DNA of 64,000 nucleotides, from NCBI GenBank assembly GCA_963772585.1, contig CAVYXV010000009.1, positions 515,205 to 579,204 of the forward strand. The letters run 5' to 3'. This document shows, in pieces, positions 34,794 to 43,969 of this stretch (the first letter of the stretch is position 1; every line of letters begins with the position of its first letter). Source of the stretch: CAVVXN01 sp963772585 (GTDB lineage Bacteria > Planctomycetota > PLA2 > JAEUHO01). Under the pieces are notes generated by a model. It made no database searches. It was not told the DNA's origin and saw only the letters and a list, made by a program, of their open reading frames with translations. A program made the position numbers and the translations under genes.

Positions 34794-37242
34794 CGTCGAA
34801 GAAGCCGGCCGTCTTCACGCCGTAGTCGCCCTTCGCCAGCACCGTCTCGTCGAAGACCACGTAGTCCGGGTAACCGACGCCGGACGCGAGGTAGCCGGAG
34901 AGGACGGTGGCCCGTTCGCCCGGCTCGCCGGTCCAGGCGACGGCCCCGGCCAGCGCCTCCGGCTCGTCGCGACGGGGGTAGAGGAAGGTCGCAGCGAGAT
35001 CGTCGCCTTCGTAGACGCGATCGCCGACCTTCGCCTTGCCGCGCTCGATCCGGATGGGGCAGCGGTCCGGGAACACGACGTCCCAGGCGGCGTTGGTGTC
35101 GGCGTTGCCGTAGAGGACGACGTTTCGTCCGCGGAAGCGGTCCGGGTGGGCCGCGAGTTCGATGTCGGGGACCAGCACGGCCCGTCCGTTCGCCCGATAG
35201 AGCCAGCGGTCCGCATCCTGCCGGGCGCGGCCGAGGGAACGGGCGTCCTCCGCGGGATTCCCCTTCGTCCCGACCACCAGGACGAAATGCCGGTCGAAGA
35301 CCCGCTTGAAGGGCCCGGATCGCCCCGGCGAGCGCTCGGACGTGGGGACCTCCGTCCGCCCCTTCCGCCACGTTCCGCCGTCCCGCACGAAGCCCCACGG
35401 CGAGGCGCCCTCCTCCACCGGCAGCGTGCGACCGTCGAGGACGACCGACGTGACGCCGTCCTCGCGGGGCGGGTCCAGCACGAGGCGCCTCGTGTTCTCC
35501 GTCTCGACGCGGAGGGTCGTGCCGTCGCGGGCGGCCTTCACGCGAAGCGGTGTCCCGACCCGCAGGGGTTGGAGGACGCGGACCCAGAAGTGGCGGCTGT
35601 CCACGGCGGGATCCACCGTCGTGAACTGGAGGGTGGGCGGGTCCTCCGGAATCGGGTGGGCGCGGAACGTCTCGAAGAAGGCGGGCCAGTCCACGCAGTC
35701 GGCGCCGGGGGCGGCGTCGCCGTCCCACCAATGCCCCTTCCCGGGGACGACCGTGAGCTGGTAGTCCTTCGCCACGCCATCGAGGGCCTTCGCCATCCGG
35801 CGCGCCTCGGAGACGGGAACGTTGTCGTCGGCGCCTCCGTGGAGCTGACGGATGGGCAGGTCGCGGAGGTTCAAGAGGAGGTCGAGCGTGTGGGCGGCGG
35901 CGTCCGAGGCGCGCCACAGCGCGTCGAGGGGCCCCGACGCGGCGCCTCGCCCCCCGTAGGTCTCGAACGAGACCCACGCGGCGCTGGGCGCGATGGCCCC
36001 GAATCCGTCGGGGTCGTTCACGGCGAGGTGCCACGTCCCGTGGCCGCCCATCGAGTGGCCCGTGAGCCACACGCGCCGGCGCGACACGCCCGTCCTCAGG
36101 AGGGCGTCCGCCAGCACCTCGTAGGCATCCCGGCGACCCCAATCCTGCCAGTCGAAGCCGAACGGCCGGCGGTTCGTGGGGGCGACGATGTAGAGGTCCG
36201 GCTTCGGGGAGTAGGCCCGCGCCTGGTTCAGGCAGTCGACACCGGCCCCGTGGAGGGAGAGCACGATGCCGCGAGGCCGTGCCGCGCTCCCGGCCTCGTC
36301 GTCGCCGACCGGGGGTCGGAGCGCGTACTCCTGGACCGACCCGTCGATCTGCGAGACGAACGTCACGCGGCGGGGCTCGGCGGCGTCCCGCACGGCGAGG
36401 GGCCAGGACCGCTCGTCGAGGCGTCGATCCCCCTCGGAGACGCGGACGACGAGCCGGCCCTCCTTCGCGTCGGCGGGAACGTCCAACTCGGGGAGGAGGA
36501 GCGGGATCCTCCGGCGGGCGAGCGGAGCGATCGCGGACACGGTCGCGCGAGCGAGGACGCCCGCACCGTCCGCTTCGGCTCGGACCTCCACGGACAGCGG
36601 GCCGGTCGCCGCGTCGGTCGCATTCACGAGGACGACGCCCGCGTCGGGTCGGCACGTCTCGCCCCGAACCAGATCGGGGAGCGTCGCGTCGCGCTCCGCG
36701 AGGAACACGGGCTGCGGGGGCGCCTCGAACGAGATGGAGAACGGCCCTCGAAACGCCGCGGCGAAGAGGACGTTCGGTCCGGCGTCCAGCCGGACGGGCG
36801 CGCGCGTGGTGCCTTCGCCGTACACGTCCCCCGTCACGGGGCGCCCGTTCACGAGAACCAGCGACACGCGGTTCGCTTCCAGGAGCCATACGCCCGCGCG
36901 GGGGGCGTCGAGCGAGGCGAAGGCCCACAGCGCGCCGTTCGGAGCCACGGCGCCGTTCTCGTCCGCCTGCGCGGCGCTCCAGGCGACCTCCCGCCCGTCG
37001 CTGCCGTGGACGACGTCGCCCGCATGGGGCCGCGCGGCGTCCTCGGCGGCGACCTGGGTCCGGAAGACCGTGCTGGGGCGAAAGGGCGTCCGGCCGCCCG
37101 GATCGGCGGGGGGAAGGAGCAGCCAGCCCTTCGGCCGGAGAACGTCCGGCCCTCCCGCGGGGGCGGGCGCGGCCAGCGGTCCGGTCGCGGCGAGGAGGGC
37201 GAGGAGAGCGAGGCGGAGGGGCCGGAAGGGAAAGCGCGTCAT
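34771..37242 (-). CDS. Large secreted alpha/beta-hydrolase (prolyl-oligopeptidase-like esterase)
   Basis: An 823-residue exported protein. ATG 37242 is used because it opens a clear signal peptide (RLALLALLAATGPLAAPAPA) although the frame is open upstream. Residues ~30-300 are beta-rich and may bind substrate. The hydrolase domain (~320-520) has VLSLHGAGVD, the nucleophile elbow TGHSMGGHGTWH (~395), an Asp in LHGGADDNVP (~468) and a His in PGKGHWWDGD (~500). Residues ~530-823 form a further domain including VLVVGTKGNPAEDARS and a C-terminal FFDVTWSLAR. Such proteins are common in planctomycetes and probably hydrolyse esters of polymers or peptides outside the cytosol. Confidence 0.82.
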   Translation of the reverse strand: MTRFPFRPLRLALLALLAATGPLAAPAPAGGPDVLRPKGWLLLPPADPGGRTPFRPSTVFRTQVAAEDAARPHAGDVVHGSDGREVAWSAAQADENGAVAPNGALWAFASLDAPRAGVWLLEANRVSLVLVNGRPVTGDVYGEGTTRAPVRLDAGPNVLFAAAFRGPFSISFEAPPQPVFLAERDATLPDLVRGETCRPDAGVVLVNATDAATGPLSVEVRAEADGAGVLARATVSAIAPLARRRIPLLLPELDVPADAKEGRLVVRVSEGDRRLDERSWPLAVRDAAEPRRVTFVSQIDGSVQEYALRPPVGDDEAGSAARPRGIVLSLHGAGVDCLNQARAYSPKPDLYIVAPTNRRPFGFDWQDWGRRDAYEVLADALLRTGVSRRRVWLTGHSMGGHGTWHLAVNDPDGFGAIAPSAAWVSFETYGGRGAASGPLDALWRASDAAAHTLDLLLNLRDLPIRQLHGGADDNVPVSEARRMAKALDGVAKDYQLTVVPGKGHWWDGDAAPGADCVDWPAFFETFRAHPIPEDPPTLQFTTVDPAVDSRHFWVRVLQPLRVGTPLRVKAARDGTTLRVETENTRRLVLDPPREDGVTSVVLDGRTLPVEEGASPWGFVRDGGTWRKGRTEVPTSERSPGRSGPFKRVFDRHFVLVVGTKGNPAEDARSLGRARQDADRWLYRANGRAVLVPDIELAAHPDRFRGRNVVLYGNADTNAAWDVVFPDRCPIRIERGKAKVGDRVYEGDDLAATFLYPRRDEPEALAGAVAWTGEPGERATVLSGYLASGVGYPDYVVFDETVLAKGDYGVKTAGFFDVTWSLAR

Positions 37243-37298
37243 GCGGGGATCGTACGTGGGTCCACATTCGATACCATGACCCCCCTGGAGGGGCACCG

Positions 37299-38081
37299 AT
37301 GCCCACGACGATCGACCTGGACGCTGCGCTCCACGTCGCCCTGGATGCCGTGCGGGCCGCCGGCAGCGCGGCGCTTCCCTGGCACGGCCGGCCCGTCGAG
37401 ACGGCGACGAAGGAAGATCAGAGCCCCGTGACGGCGGCGGACCGGGCGGCCGACGCCGCGGCCATCGAGGTGATCCACCGCGCCTACCCGGAGCACGATC
37501 TGCTCTCCGAGGAGAGCGGCGCGCGGGGCCGGGGCGCGTGCGACTGCCGCTGGGTCCTGGATCCCCTCGACGGCACCCGCGGGTTCCTCCGCGGCGACGA
37601 GGAGTGGGGCCCCCTGCTGGCCCTGGAGTTCCAGGGCGAGGTCGTGGTGGCCGCCGCGACCATGCCCTTGCGCGGCGTCGCGTGGTGGGCCCGGAGGGGC
37701 GGCGGCGCCTTTCGCGACGGCGAGAGGATCCACGTGTCGACGGTGGACCGCTGGAACGAGTGCACGCTGAACGTCGGGTTCCTGCGCGCCCTCCTGCGGG
37801 AGCCATGGGGACCGGGAGCGCTGGAGCTCGTTCGGACCGCGGACCGCGTTCGTGGCCACGGCTCCCTGGCGAGCGCGATGGCCGTCGCCGAGGGCCGCGC
37901 GGACGCGTGGATCGAGGCCGGTGTGCGCGAGTGGGATCTGGCGGCGCCGCGGCTGATCCTCGAGGAGGCGGGCGGGCGCTTCAGCGACCTCGCCGGGCGG
38001 CCGAGCCACGCCATGGGCCACGCCGTCGGCACGAACGCCCGGCTCCACGGCGACGTCCTCGCCGCCATCCGCAACGGGTGA
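37299..38081 (+). CDS. Inositol-monophosphatase-family phosphatase (HisN/CysQ-like)
   Basis: A 260-residue Mg-dependent, Li-sensitive-type phosphatase starting at ATG 37299. Metal-binding motifs: SEESG (70-74), DPLDGTRGFLRG (88-99) and EWDLAAPRLILEEAGG (~215). The TKEDQSPVTAADRAAD stretch near residue 37 is typical of the family. DGTRGF rather than DGTxNF favours the histidinol-phosphatase (HisN) or 3'-phosphoadenosine phosphatase branch over inositol monophosphatase, but substrate is not certain. The gene is divergent from the esterase gene, with 56 bp between the starts. Confidence 0.88.
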   Translation: MPTTIDLDAALHVALDAVRAAGSAALPWHGRPVETATKEDQSPVTAADRAADAAAIEVIHRAYPEHDLLSEESGARGRGACDCRWVLDPLDGTRGFLRGDEEWGPLLALEFQGEVVVAAATMPLRGVAWWARRGGGAFRDGERIHVSTVDRWNECTLNVGFLRALLREPWGPGALELVRTADRVRGHGSLASAMAVAEGRADAWIEAGVREWDLAAPRLILEEAGGRFSDLAGRPSHAMGHAVGTNARLHGDVLAAIRNG

Positions 38082-38094
38082 CCGGACGTTCGGC

Positions 38095-38826
38095 TCACCC
38101 GTCGGCGAGACAGTCGCGGAGAAAAGCCTCCGTCGCCCGCCGGGCCGTCCGGTCCGAGGCCGGCTGGTAGACGATGCCCTTGTCCGGGGCGTTCGCCGCG
38201 GGATTCGTGAACCCGTGCATCGTGTTCCCGTAGACGATCAACGTCCAGTCGGCTCCCGCGCCGGTCATCTCCTCGCGAAAGGCGTCGACGGCTCCGGGGG
38301 CTGCGAGGGGATCGTCGTTGCCGTGGTGGGCCAGGATCCGCGCGAGGATCGTGTCCTTGCCCGCCGGGTCGGGCGTGTCGAGGAAGCCGTGGTAGGAGAC
38401 CGCCGCCCGGAGGTCCGCCCCGGTCCGGGCCAGTTCCAACGCGGCCATCCCGCCGAAGCAGAATCCCACGGCGGCGATGCGGCGCTCGTCCACGTCCGCG
38501 AGTCCGGTCAGGGCTTCCAGCGCGGCCCGCCCCCGCGCACGGAGCCGGGCCCGGTCGGCGGCGAAGGGCGCCATGAGCGCGGCCGCCTCCTCGGCGTCCT
38601 TCGCCACCCGGCCATCCCCGTACACGTCCACGCCGAGGGCGACCCAGCCCTGGCGGGCGACGGCCTCGACCTCCTCCTTCGCCGCGGCCGAGAGGCCCAT
38701 CCACGCCGGGAACACGAGCACGCCGGGTCGGGGGTCCTGCCCCGCGGGCCGGGCGAGGTGGCCGCGGCACGTCCCGCCTCCCGCGGACCAGGAGAGGCCT
38801 CGGGTCTCGACGTCGCGCGTGTCCAT
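38095..38826 (-). CDS. Dienelactone-hydrolase-family protein
   Basis: A 243-residue cytosolic alpha/beta-hydrolase. The nucleophile is Cys123 in GFCFGGMAAL, the family hallmark, with an Asp in HHGNDDPLAAPGAV and a His in NTMHGFTNP completing the Cys-Asp-His triad. VLVFPAWMGLS near residue 37 is the oxyanion-loop strand. Relatives open dienelactones in aromatic degradation or hydrolyse small esters; no aromatic genes are nearby. It is tail-to-tail with the phosphatase gene and divergent from the metallopeptidase gene. Confidence 0.9.
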   Translation of the reverse strand: MDTRDVETRGLSWSAGGGTCRGHLARPAGQDPRPGVLVFPAWMGLSAAAKEEVEAVARQGWVALGVDVYGDGRVAKDAEEAAALMAPFAADRARLRARGRAALEALTGLADVDERRIAAVGFCFGGMAALELARTGADLRAAVSYHGFLDTPDPAGKDTILARILAHHGNDDPLAAPGAVDAFREEMTGAGADWTLIVYGNTMHGFTNPAANAPDKGIVYQPASDRTARRATEAFLRDCLADG

Positions 38827-38896
38827 CGCGTCCTCCTCGTCCGGGCCGGTCCGTGCCGTGACCTACAATGCACCTCCCATCCGGGTCCTGCATGCC

Positions 38897-39952
38897 GTGG
38901 CGGTCAAGGCGACGAAGAGAACCACCTCCCGCAAGAAGCCCCGACCGTCCACGTGGGCGAAGTGGGGAGACGAGCGCCTCCTCGACCTGAAGTTGAGGGA
39001 CCTGGGCGTCGGCATCGAGGGCTCGGTCCTCGAGGAACGGCTGGAGCGCCTGTACGACGAGTTGGAGCAGAAGGGCATCCGGCTGAAGCCGCACGCGTGG
39101 CTCAGCACCGAGTGGTTCTCGCCGGACGGCGTCCCGGGCATCGCCATGCCCTTCTACCTGGCGCATCCCCGCCTCGCCCAGTTGGAACGCCGCCAGATGC
39201 TCGAGGTGGAAGGGGGGAACGAGCGGGCATGCATGCGGATCCTCCGCCACGAGGCGGGGCACGCCGTGGACACCGCCTGGCGGCTCCACTTCCGGCGGAG
39301 TTTCCAGCGGGTCTTCGGTCGCTCTCGACCCTACCCGCGCTACTACAAGCCCAAGCCCGTGAGCCGCCGCTACGTGCAGAACCTCGACGCGTGGTACGCG
39401 CAGAGCCATCCCGCCGAGGACTTCGCCGAGACCTTCGCGGTGTGGCTCGCCCCGGGAAGCCGTTGGCGCCAGACGTACGCCGACTGGCCCGCCCTGAAGA
39501 AGCTCGAGGTCGTGGACGCCTTGATGGGGGAGATCGCCGGCGAGCCGCCCCGCGTCCGCTCGCGCCGGCGTCCGGAGAGCCTCGGCACGCAGCACCGGAC
39601 GCTTCGCGAGTTCTACGCCTGGAAGCGGGACTACTACGGCACGGAGTACCCGGAGGTCTACGACCGCGACCTGAAGCGTCTGTTCTCCGACGCCCCGGAA
39701 CACCGCGGCCGGGAGACGGGGACGTCGTTCCTCCGCCGGGTGGAGGCGGAGGTCCGGGAGATGGTGGCCCAGTGGACCGGCCTGCCCCAGTACACGATCG
39801 AGCAGGTGTTGCACCAGATGATGGGCCGCTGCAAGGAGTTGAAGCTCCGCGCCCACCACTCGGATCGCAAGACGAAGATGGACTTGACGGTCATGCTCAC
39901 GGTGCAGACCATGAACCACCTGCACAGCGGCCGCCACCGGGTGGCGATGTGA
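38897..39952 (+). CDS. Zinc metallopeptidase (HEAGH), partner of ATP-grasp ligase
   Basis: A ~351-residue protein. GTG 38897 is the most downstream reasonable start; no Shine-Dalgarno site is visible, so the start is uncertain. After a basic N-terminus (KATKRTTSRKKPRP) it has the gluzincin-like motif H118-E-A-G-H122 in ILRHEAGHAVDTAW and a downstream PAEDFAETFAVWL (172-184), whose Glu may be the third zinc ligand. No signal peptide or TM is visible, so it appears cytosolic. The pattern resembles the 'putative zinc-binding metallopeptidase' group of planctomycetes and proteobacteria. Its stop overlaps the ATP-grasp gene (GTGA), so the two products are probably made together and act on a common peptide. 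Confidence 0.78.
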   Translation: MAVKATKRTTSRKKPRPSTWAKWGDERLLDLKLRDLGVGIEGSVLEERLERLYDELEQKGIRLKPHAWLSTEWFSPDGVPGIAMPFYLAHPRLAQLERRQMLEVEGGNERACMRILRHEAGHAVDTAWRLHFRRSFQRVFGRSRPYPRYYKPKPVSRRYVQNLDAWYAQSHPAEDFAETFAVWLAPGSRWRQTYADWPALKKLEVVDALMGEIAGEPPRVRSRRRPESLGTQHRTLREFYAWKRDYYGTEYPEVYDRDLKRLFSDAPEHRGRETGTSFLRRVEAEVREMVAQWTGLPQYTIEQVLHQMMGRCKELKLRAHHSDRKTKMDLTVMLTVQTMNHLHSGRHRVAM

Positions 39953-40980
39953 ACCGCCTGCGCGTCCTCGTCCTCCTCCACGAGGATCTCATCCCGCCGG
40001 CGACCATCGCGGGGATGACGGACGACGAGCTGGCCCGCGTTCCGTGGAAAACGGAGTTCGACGTCGTCGCCACGCTCCGGGAGATGGGCCACGAGGTGTA
40101 CCCGCTGGGTGTGGTCGGCGAGCTCGCCAAGATCCGGCAGGCCCTGGCCGAGCACCGGCCGCACGTCGCCTTCAACATGCTCGAGGAGTTCGACGGGGTG
40201 GCCCTCTACGACCAGCACGTCGTCAGCTACCTCGAGCTCATGAAACAGCCCTACACCGGGTGCAATCCGCGGGGACTGCTCCTGGCGCGGGACAAGGCGC
40301 TGAGCAAGAAGCTGCTCGCCTACCACCGCATCCGCGTCCCGCGCTTCGCCGTGTTCGCGCGAGGTCGGACGGTCCGGCGGCCCCGGGCCCTCCACTTTCC
40401 CCTGTTCGTGAAGTCGGTCACGGAAGAGGCGTCGATGGGCATTTCCAAGGCGTCGCTGGTGCGCGACGACGCGCATCTGGTCGAGCGGGTCGGATTCGTG
40501 CACGAGTCGGTCGGTACCGACGCCATCGCCGAGGAGTACATCGAGGGGCGCGAACTCTACGTGGGGATGCTGGGGAACCGGCGTCTGACCACGTTCCCCA
40601 TCTGGGAGATGCACTTCCGGAAGATGCCCCCCGACGTGCCGCGCTTCGCGACGGGACGCGTCAAGTGGGACGTGGACTACCAGAAGAAGTGGGGCATCGA
40701 TACGTCGGCCGCCGAAGGGCTTTCGCCGCCGCTGGAGCGGCGCATCGTGCGGACCTGCCGTCGCGCGTACCGCGTCCTCGACCTGAGCGGGTACGGCCGG
40801 ATGGACCTCAGGCTCCGTGCCGACGGCGAGGTGTTCCTCCTGGAGGCGAATCCCAATCCCCAGATCGGCTACGGCGAGGATTTCGCGGAGTCGGCCGAGG
40901 TGGGGGGGATCGCCTACGACCGCCTCCTCCAGCGGATCATGAACCTCGGCCTTCGCTACCGCGCCCCCTGGAAGGGTTGA
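39949..40980 (+). CDS. ATP-grasp ligase (D-Ala-D-Ala ligase-like)
   Basis: A 343-residue ATP-dependent carboxylate-amine ligase, GTG start 39949. The N-domain has FNMLEEFDGVALYD and PYTGCNPRGLLLARDKALSKK. ATP-binding elements are FVKSVTEEASMGISKAS and EEYIEGRELYVGML, and the Mg site is FLLEANPNPQIGYGEDFAES near residue 300. These match the D-Ala-D-Ala ligase superfamily, but the usual ligase substrate loop differs and no mur genes flank it, so it is probably a peptide or amino-acid ligase of a specialised pathway with the metallopeptidase. The last codons (LGLRYRAPWKG) lie in the first copy of a 76-bp direct repeat. Confidence 0.85.
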   Translation: MNRLRVLVLLHEDLIPPATIAGMTDDELARVPWKTEFDVVATLREMGHEVYPLGVVGELAKIRQALAEHRPHVAFNMLEEFDGVALYDQHVVSYLELMKQPYTGCNPRGLLLARDKALSKKLLAYHRIRVPRFAVFARGRTVRRPRALHFPLFVKSVTEEASMGISKASLVRDDAHLVERVGFVHESVGTDAIAEEYIEGRELYVGMLGNRRLTTFPIWEMHFRKMPPDVPRFATGRVKWDVDYQKKWGIDTSAAEGLSPPLERRIVRTCRRAYRVLDLSGYGRMDLRLRADGEVFLLEANPNPQIGYGEDFAESAEVGGIAYDRLLQRIMNLGLRYRAPWKG

Positions 40981-41029
40981 GCCGCGGGCGGCCCCGCCTT
41001 GCGAGGAGGCGGACGGGGAGGCGCGGAGG
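40954..41029 (+). repeat. 76-bp direct repeat, copy 1
   Basis: This copy spans the last codons of the ATP-grasp gene and its downstream flank. It matches 44328-44403 without gaps at 71 of 76 positions (CGCTACCGCGCCCCCTGG... at its left end), and weaker similarity extends ~20 bp to the left. Within it, CCGCCT (40994-40999) can pair with AGGCGG (41007-41012). Confidence 0.85.
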
Positions 41030-41159
41030 ACAGCTCCCTCCGACCATGTCGCCATCACGCATCTCGTTGCGGAGTAGGTTCCATCCACAGCGTCCATGGT
41101 GCAGCTCCCGGCGCGTCCCCGTGCGACGGGGCGAGGGACACTACGAGAGCGAACAGGAC

Positions 41160-41185
41160 GGGGGCGGTGGGCATCCACCGCCCCC
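41160..41185. terminator. Bidirectional terminator hairpin between convergent genes
   Basis: GGGGGCGGTGG (41160-41170) pairs perfectly with CCACCGCCCCC (41175-41185) around GCAT: an 11-bp stem between the ends of the ATP-grasp gene and the TolB-like gene. No T-tract on either side, but it is the expected place for a shared terminator. Confidence 0.7.
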
Positions 41186-41251
41186 GCGAGAGGAGTTGGG
41201 GCCGGGCCAGGCGACTTCCTCCTGGCGGATTCCCAGCTTGCTTCGCCGCGT

Positions 41252-42333
41252 TCAGCGCTTCCAGTACGGCAGGCAGTTGTTGTCCGGCCAGGTCATCTTC
41301 CTGCGGTTGTAGCTGCCGGCGCGGCCCACGAGCTCGCTGCGATTGGCGCCGTCGGCGTCGATGGTCCATGGCGAGCCGGTCGGGAAGGCGTCGTTGGAGC
41401 CGTTGTAGAGGATCATCGAGTCGTCGGGCGCCCCCGTCGGCTGGCGGACGTTCTGCGCGGAGAGACCCGCGGTGATCTCCACCGGGTCGGCGGGGTCGCT
41501 CCAGTCGATCAGCCACGGCGCGTCCCACGCGCCGTCGCTGCCCTGGGCGACCACCGCGATCACGTCGCCCGTCCGCGCCCAGCCCGGCTGGCTCACGCTG
41601 GCGTCGTCGGCCAGCGCGCTGCCCGCCACGTCGACGCCGTCGGTGAGGCAGGTCTCCGCGAGCGTGGTCAGTTCGCCGTCCGTGTCGGTGCCGAGCTCGA
41701 TCACGAAGACGTCCTGACCCTCGAGGCTGGACTCGTCGATCTGCCGGGCGAAGGCGATCTTGTCGCCGTCCTTCGACCAGCAGGGATGCCGCTCGCGCAG
41801 TGTCGGCGTGGACGTCAGGGGCACGAGCCCGGTGCCGTCCTCGTTGACGAGGAACAGATCGATGTCCTCCTCGACGCCGTTCCCGTCGTGGTCCGTCCAG
41901 TCCTCGAAGACGATCTTCGTGTAGCCGTCGGGGCTCGCCACGGGGGAGACGTCCAGCTTGAAGACCGCACGGTTCGCGGCGACGACCTTCGTCAGGTCCG
42001 TGCCGCCCGGCTTGATGCGGTAGATGCCCGGTCCGTCCACGTCGCTGCCGAAGAGGATGGAGGCGCCGTCGCTGCTCCAGCAGGGCCGACCGTGCACGAA
42101 GCCGGCGTAGATCTCCGTCTTCTCGCTGCCGTCGGCGTTCATCACGTGAAGCGTGCCCTCGTTGGGGGAGTCGTAGGTCGTGCTCACCTTCAGGACGATG
42201 TCCGGATCAGCCGGGGGCGTCGGAGGCGGGTCGCCGCCGCCGGGCCTGTCGCCGCCTCCTCCCCTGCCGACCAGGGCGTGCCCCCGCCGAAGAGCAGAGC
42301 CGCCGACAACGCCACGATCCATGCATGCTTCAT
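41252..42333 (-). CDS. Exported TolB/WD40-like beta-propeller protein (apparent frameshift after signal peptide)
   Basis: ATG 42333 follows GGTGGAGA by 9 nt and encodes MKHAWIVALSAALLFGG, a signal peptide, but that frame closes after ~47 residues. The propeller is in the -1-shifted frame: a Gly/Pro linker (GGGGDRPGGGDPPPTPP), then TolB-type blades CWSSDGASILFGSD, DIDLFLVNEDGTGL, CWSKDGDKIAFARQ and APDDSMILYNGS, to the end at WPDNNCLPYWKR. One missing base in the C5 run at 42281-42285 (G5 on the coding strand) would explain it; restoring it gives ~360 residues. PD40-type propellers bind proteins or glycans in the periplasm. It is divergent from the TPR gene. The lesion may be real or a sequencing error. 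Confidence 0.75.
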
Positions 42334-42501
42334 TGCGAAATCTCCACCGGGGGCACCTCGAACGACGGATTGACGCCGGCATCGCCCTCGTACTCCCCAT
42401 TTCCGTCCGCCGGCCTCCGGGGACGCACGTGCCCCGCGCAATCCTGCGCCTTGCCGCGAGTGTCCCCACGGACGCAGAATGGGAAAGGAGACCCAGCGAG
42501 G

Positions 42502-43969
42502 ATGACCGACCGCGCCCCCCCCAAGAGCCACGCCGCCCTGCTCGCCCGCGCACGGGCGGGCGACGAGCGGGCCTTCGAGCACCTCTTCGACCGGCACACG
42601 GGCGCGCTGACGGGGAAGATTCGCGAGGGCAGGTACCGGCGCGCGCTCGAGGACCTGAGCCGCCTGCTCGATCTGGGCGACGAGACGATCGGCGCCCGCG
42701 TGGAGATCGCCTCGGCCTGGAGGCACCTGGGCGACGTGCAGGTTGCCCAGGAGCGCTTCGACGCGATCCTCGCGGGTGCGGTGTCGCGTGACGACCCGGC
42801 TCTGTGGCGCGCGCTCGCCCAGGCCTGCCACCACACGCACGAGGACGCCTGGGGCCTGCGGGCGACGGAGGCCGCGCTGCGAGCGCGCCCGGCGGACGCC
42901 CGCCTGAAGAGCGCGCGCATGTGGGCCCTCTTCCGCGCGGGGGAGGTGCAGCGCGGCGTGGCGCTCGCGCGCACCATCCTGGACGGGGACCCGGAGAACC
43001 ACGGTGCGTGGGAGGGCCTGGGAGAGGGACTGACCATGCAGGGCGCGTGGGCGGAGGCCGACGCCGCCCTGGCGCGCGCGTGTCACAGCGACCGAGCGTG
43101 CGCGGAGGCCCAGCGCGCCCGCGGACACCTCGCCCTGTGCACCAACAAGCTCAAGGAGGCGCTCGCCGCCTGCGAGGCGGCGATCCGCATCCTGCCCAAC
43201 TTCGTGGACGCCTGGATCCAGAAGGGCATCGTGTACCAGCGGCTGGGCATGCCCGACGAGGCGTTGGCCGCCTACGCGCACGCCATCGGGATCGACCCCT
43301 CCAACGCCTCGGCCTACATCAACCGCGGCGGCCTGCTCGCCGGCGTGCGCGGCGATCTCGACGACGCCCTCGCCGACCTGAACAAGGCCTGCTCGCTCGC
43401 GCCCGACGAGGTGACGGCGCGCATCAACCGCGCGCTCGTCCTCCAGCGGATGGACCGCCCGGAGGAGGCGGAGGCGGCCTTCGCGCGGGCCTGCGAGCTC
43501 GAGCCCTGGCGCGCGCCGATCCAGGTCAGCCGGTGGAACCTGATGCGCCGCCTGGGCCACGGCGAGGCCCTCGGCGCCCTGCTCGAGGCGCTGGCCGAAG
43601 GCCATGCGGACGACCCGCGCTTCCTGCACGTGCGCGGCCACGCCTACGAGGAAATGGGCCGCCTCTCAGAGTCCGCGCGCTGCTTCGCGGCCGCGCGCGC
43701 CGAGGGACGCCGTGGCCGCCGCGTGTCCCTGGACCACGCCTACACCCTGATCGAGGCGGGTCGGCCCACGGACGCGTTGACCGTGATCGAGCCCGCCTCG
43801 CAGCGCTTCTCCGCTCTTCCTGGCCCGCATGCGGGTCCAGGCCGAACGCGCCCTGGGGCGCATGGACGCCGCGCGCGACGCCGCGCCCGATCGCGACTTC
43901 GACGCCCTGCGCGAGGATGCGCGCTACGCGCGCGTCGACGCCCAACTGCGGCGACGCGGGCCACCCTAG
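42502..43969 (+). CDS. TPR-repeat protein (apparent frameshift near the 3' end)
   Basis: ATG 42502 follows AAGGAG by 11 nt. About 437 residues of TPR repeats are in one frame: e.g. ALRARPADARLKSARMWALF, AIRILPNFVDAWIQKGIVYQ, AIGIDPSNASAYINRGGLL and ACELEPWRAPIQVSRWNLM, ~34-residue periodicity, no signal peptide. Near 43812 the TPR pattern moves to the next frame (LFLARMRVQAERALGRMDAA), which ends at TAG 43967-43969. A lost GC pair (GCGCTC read as GCTC) would restore an unbroken ~489-residue protein. Without correction the original frame runs into Arg-rich non-TPR sequence to 43998. Likely a cytosolic protein-interaction scaffold. An RNA-polymerase-sigma-like N-terminus (LLARARAGDERAFEHLFDRH) suggests derivation from a sigma-like head. 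Confidence 0.75.
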
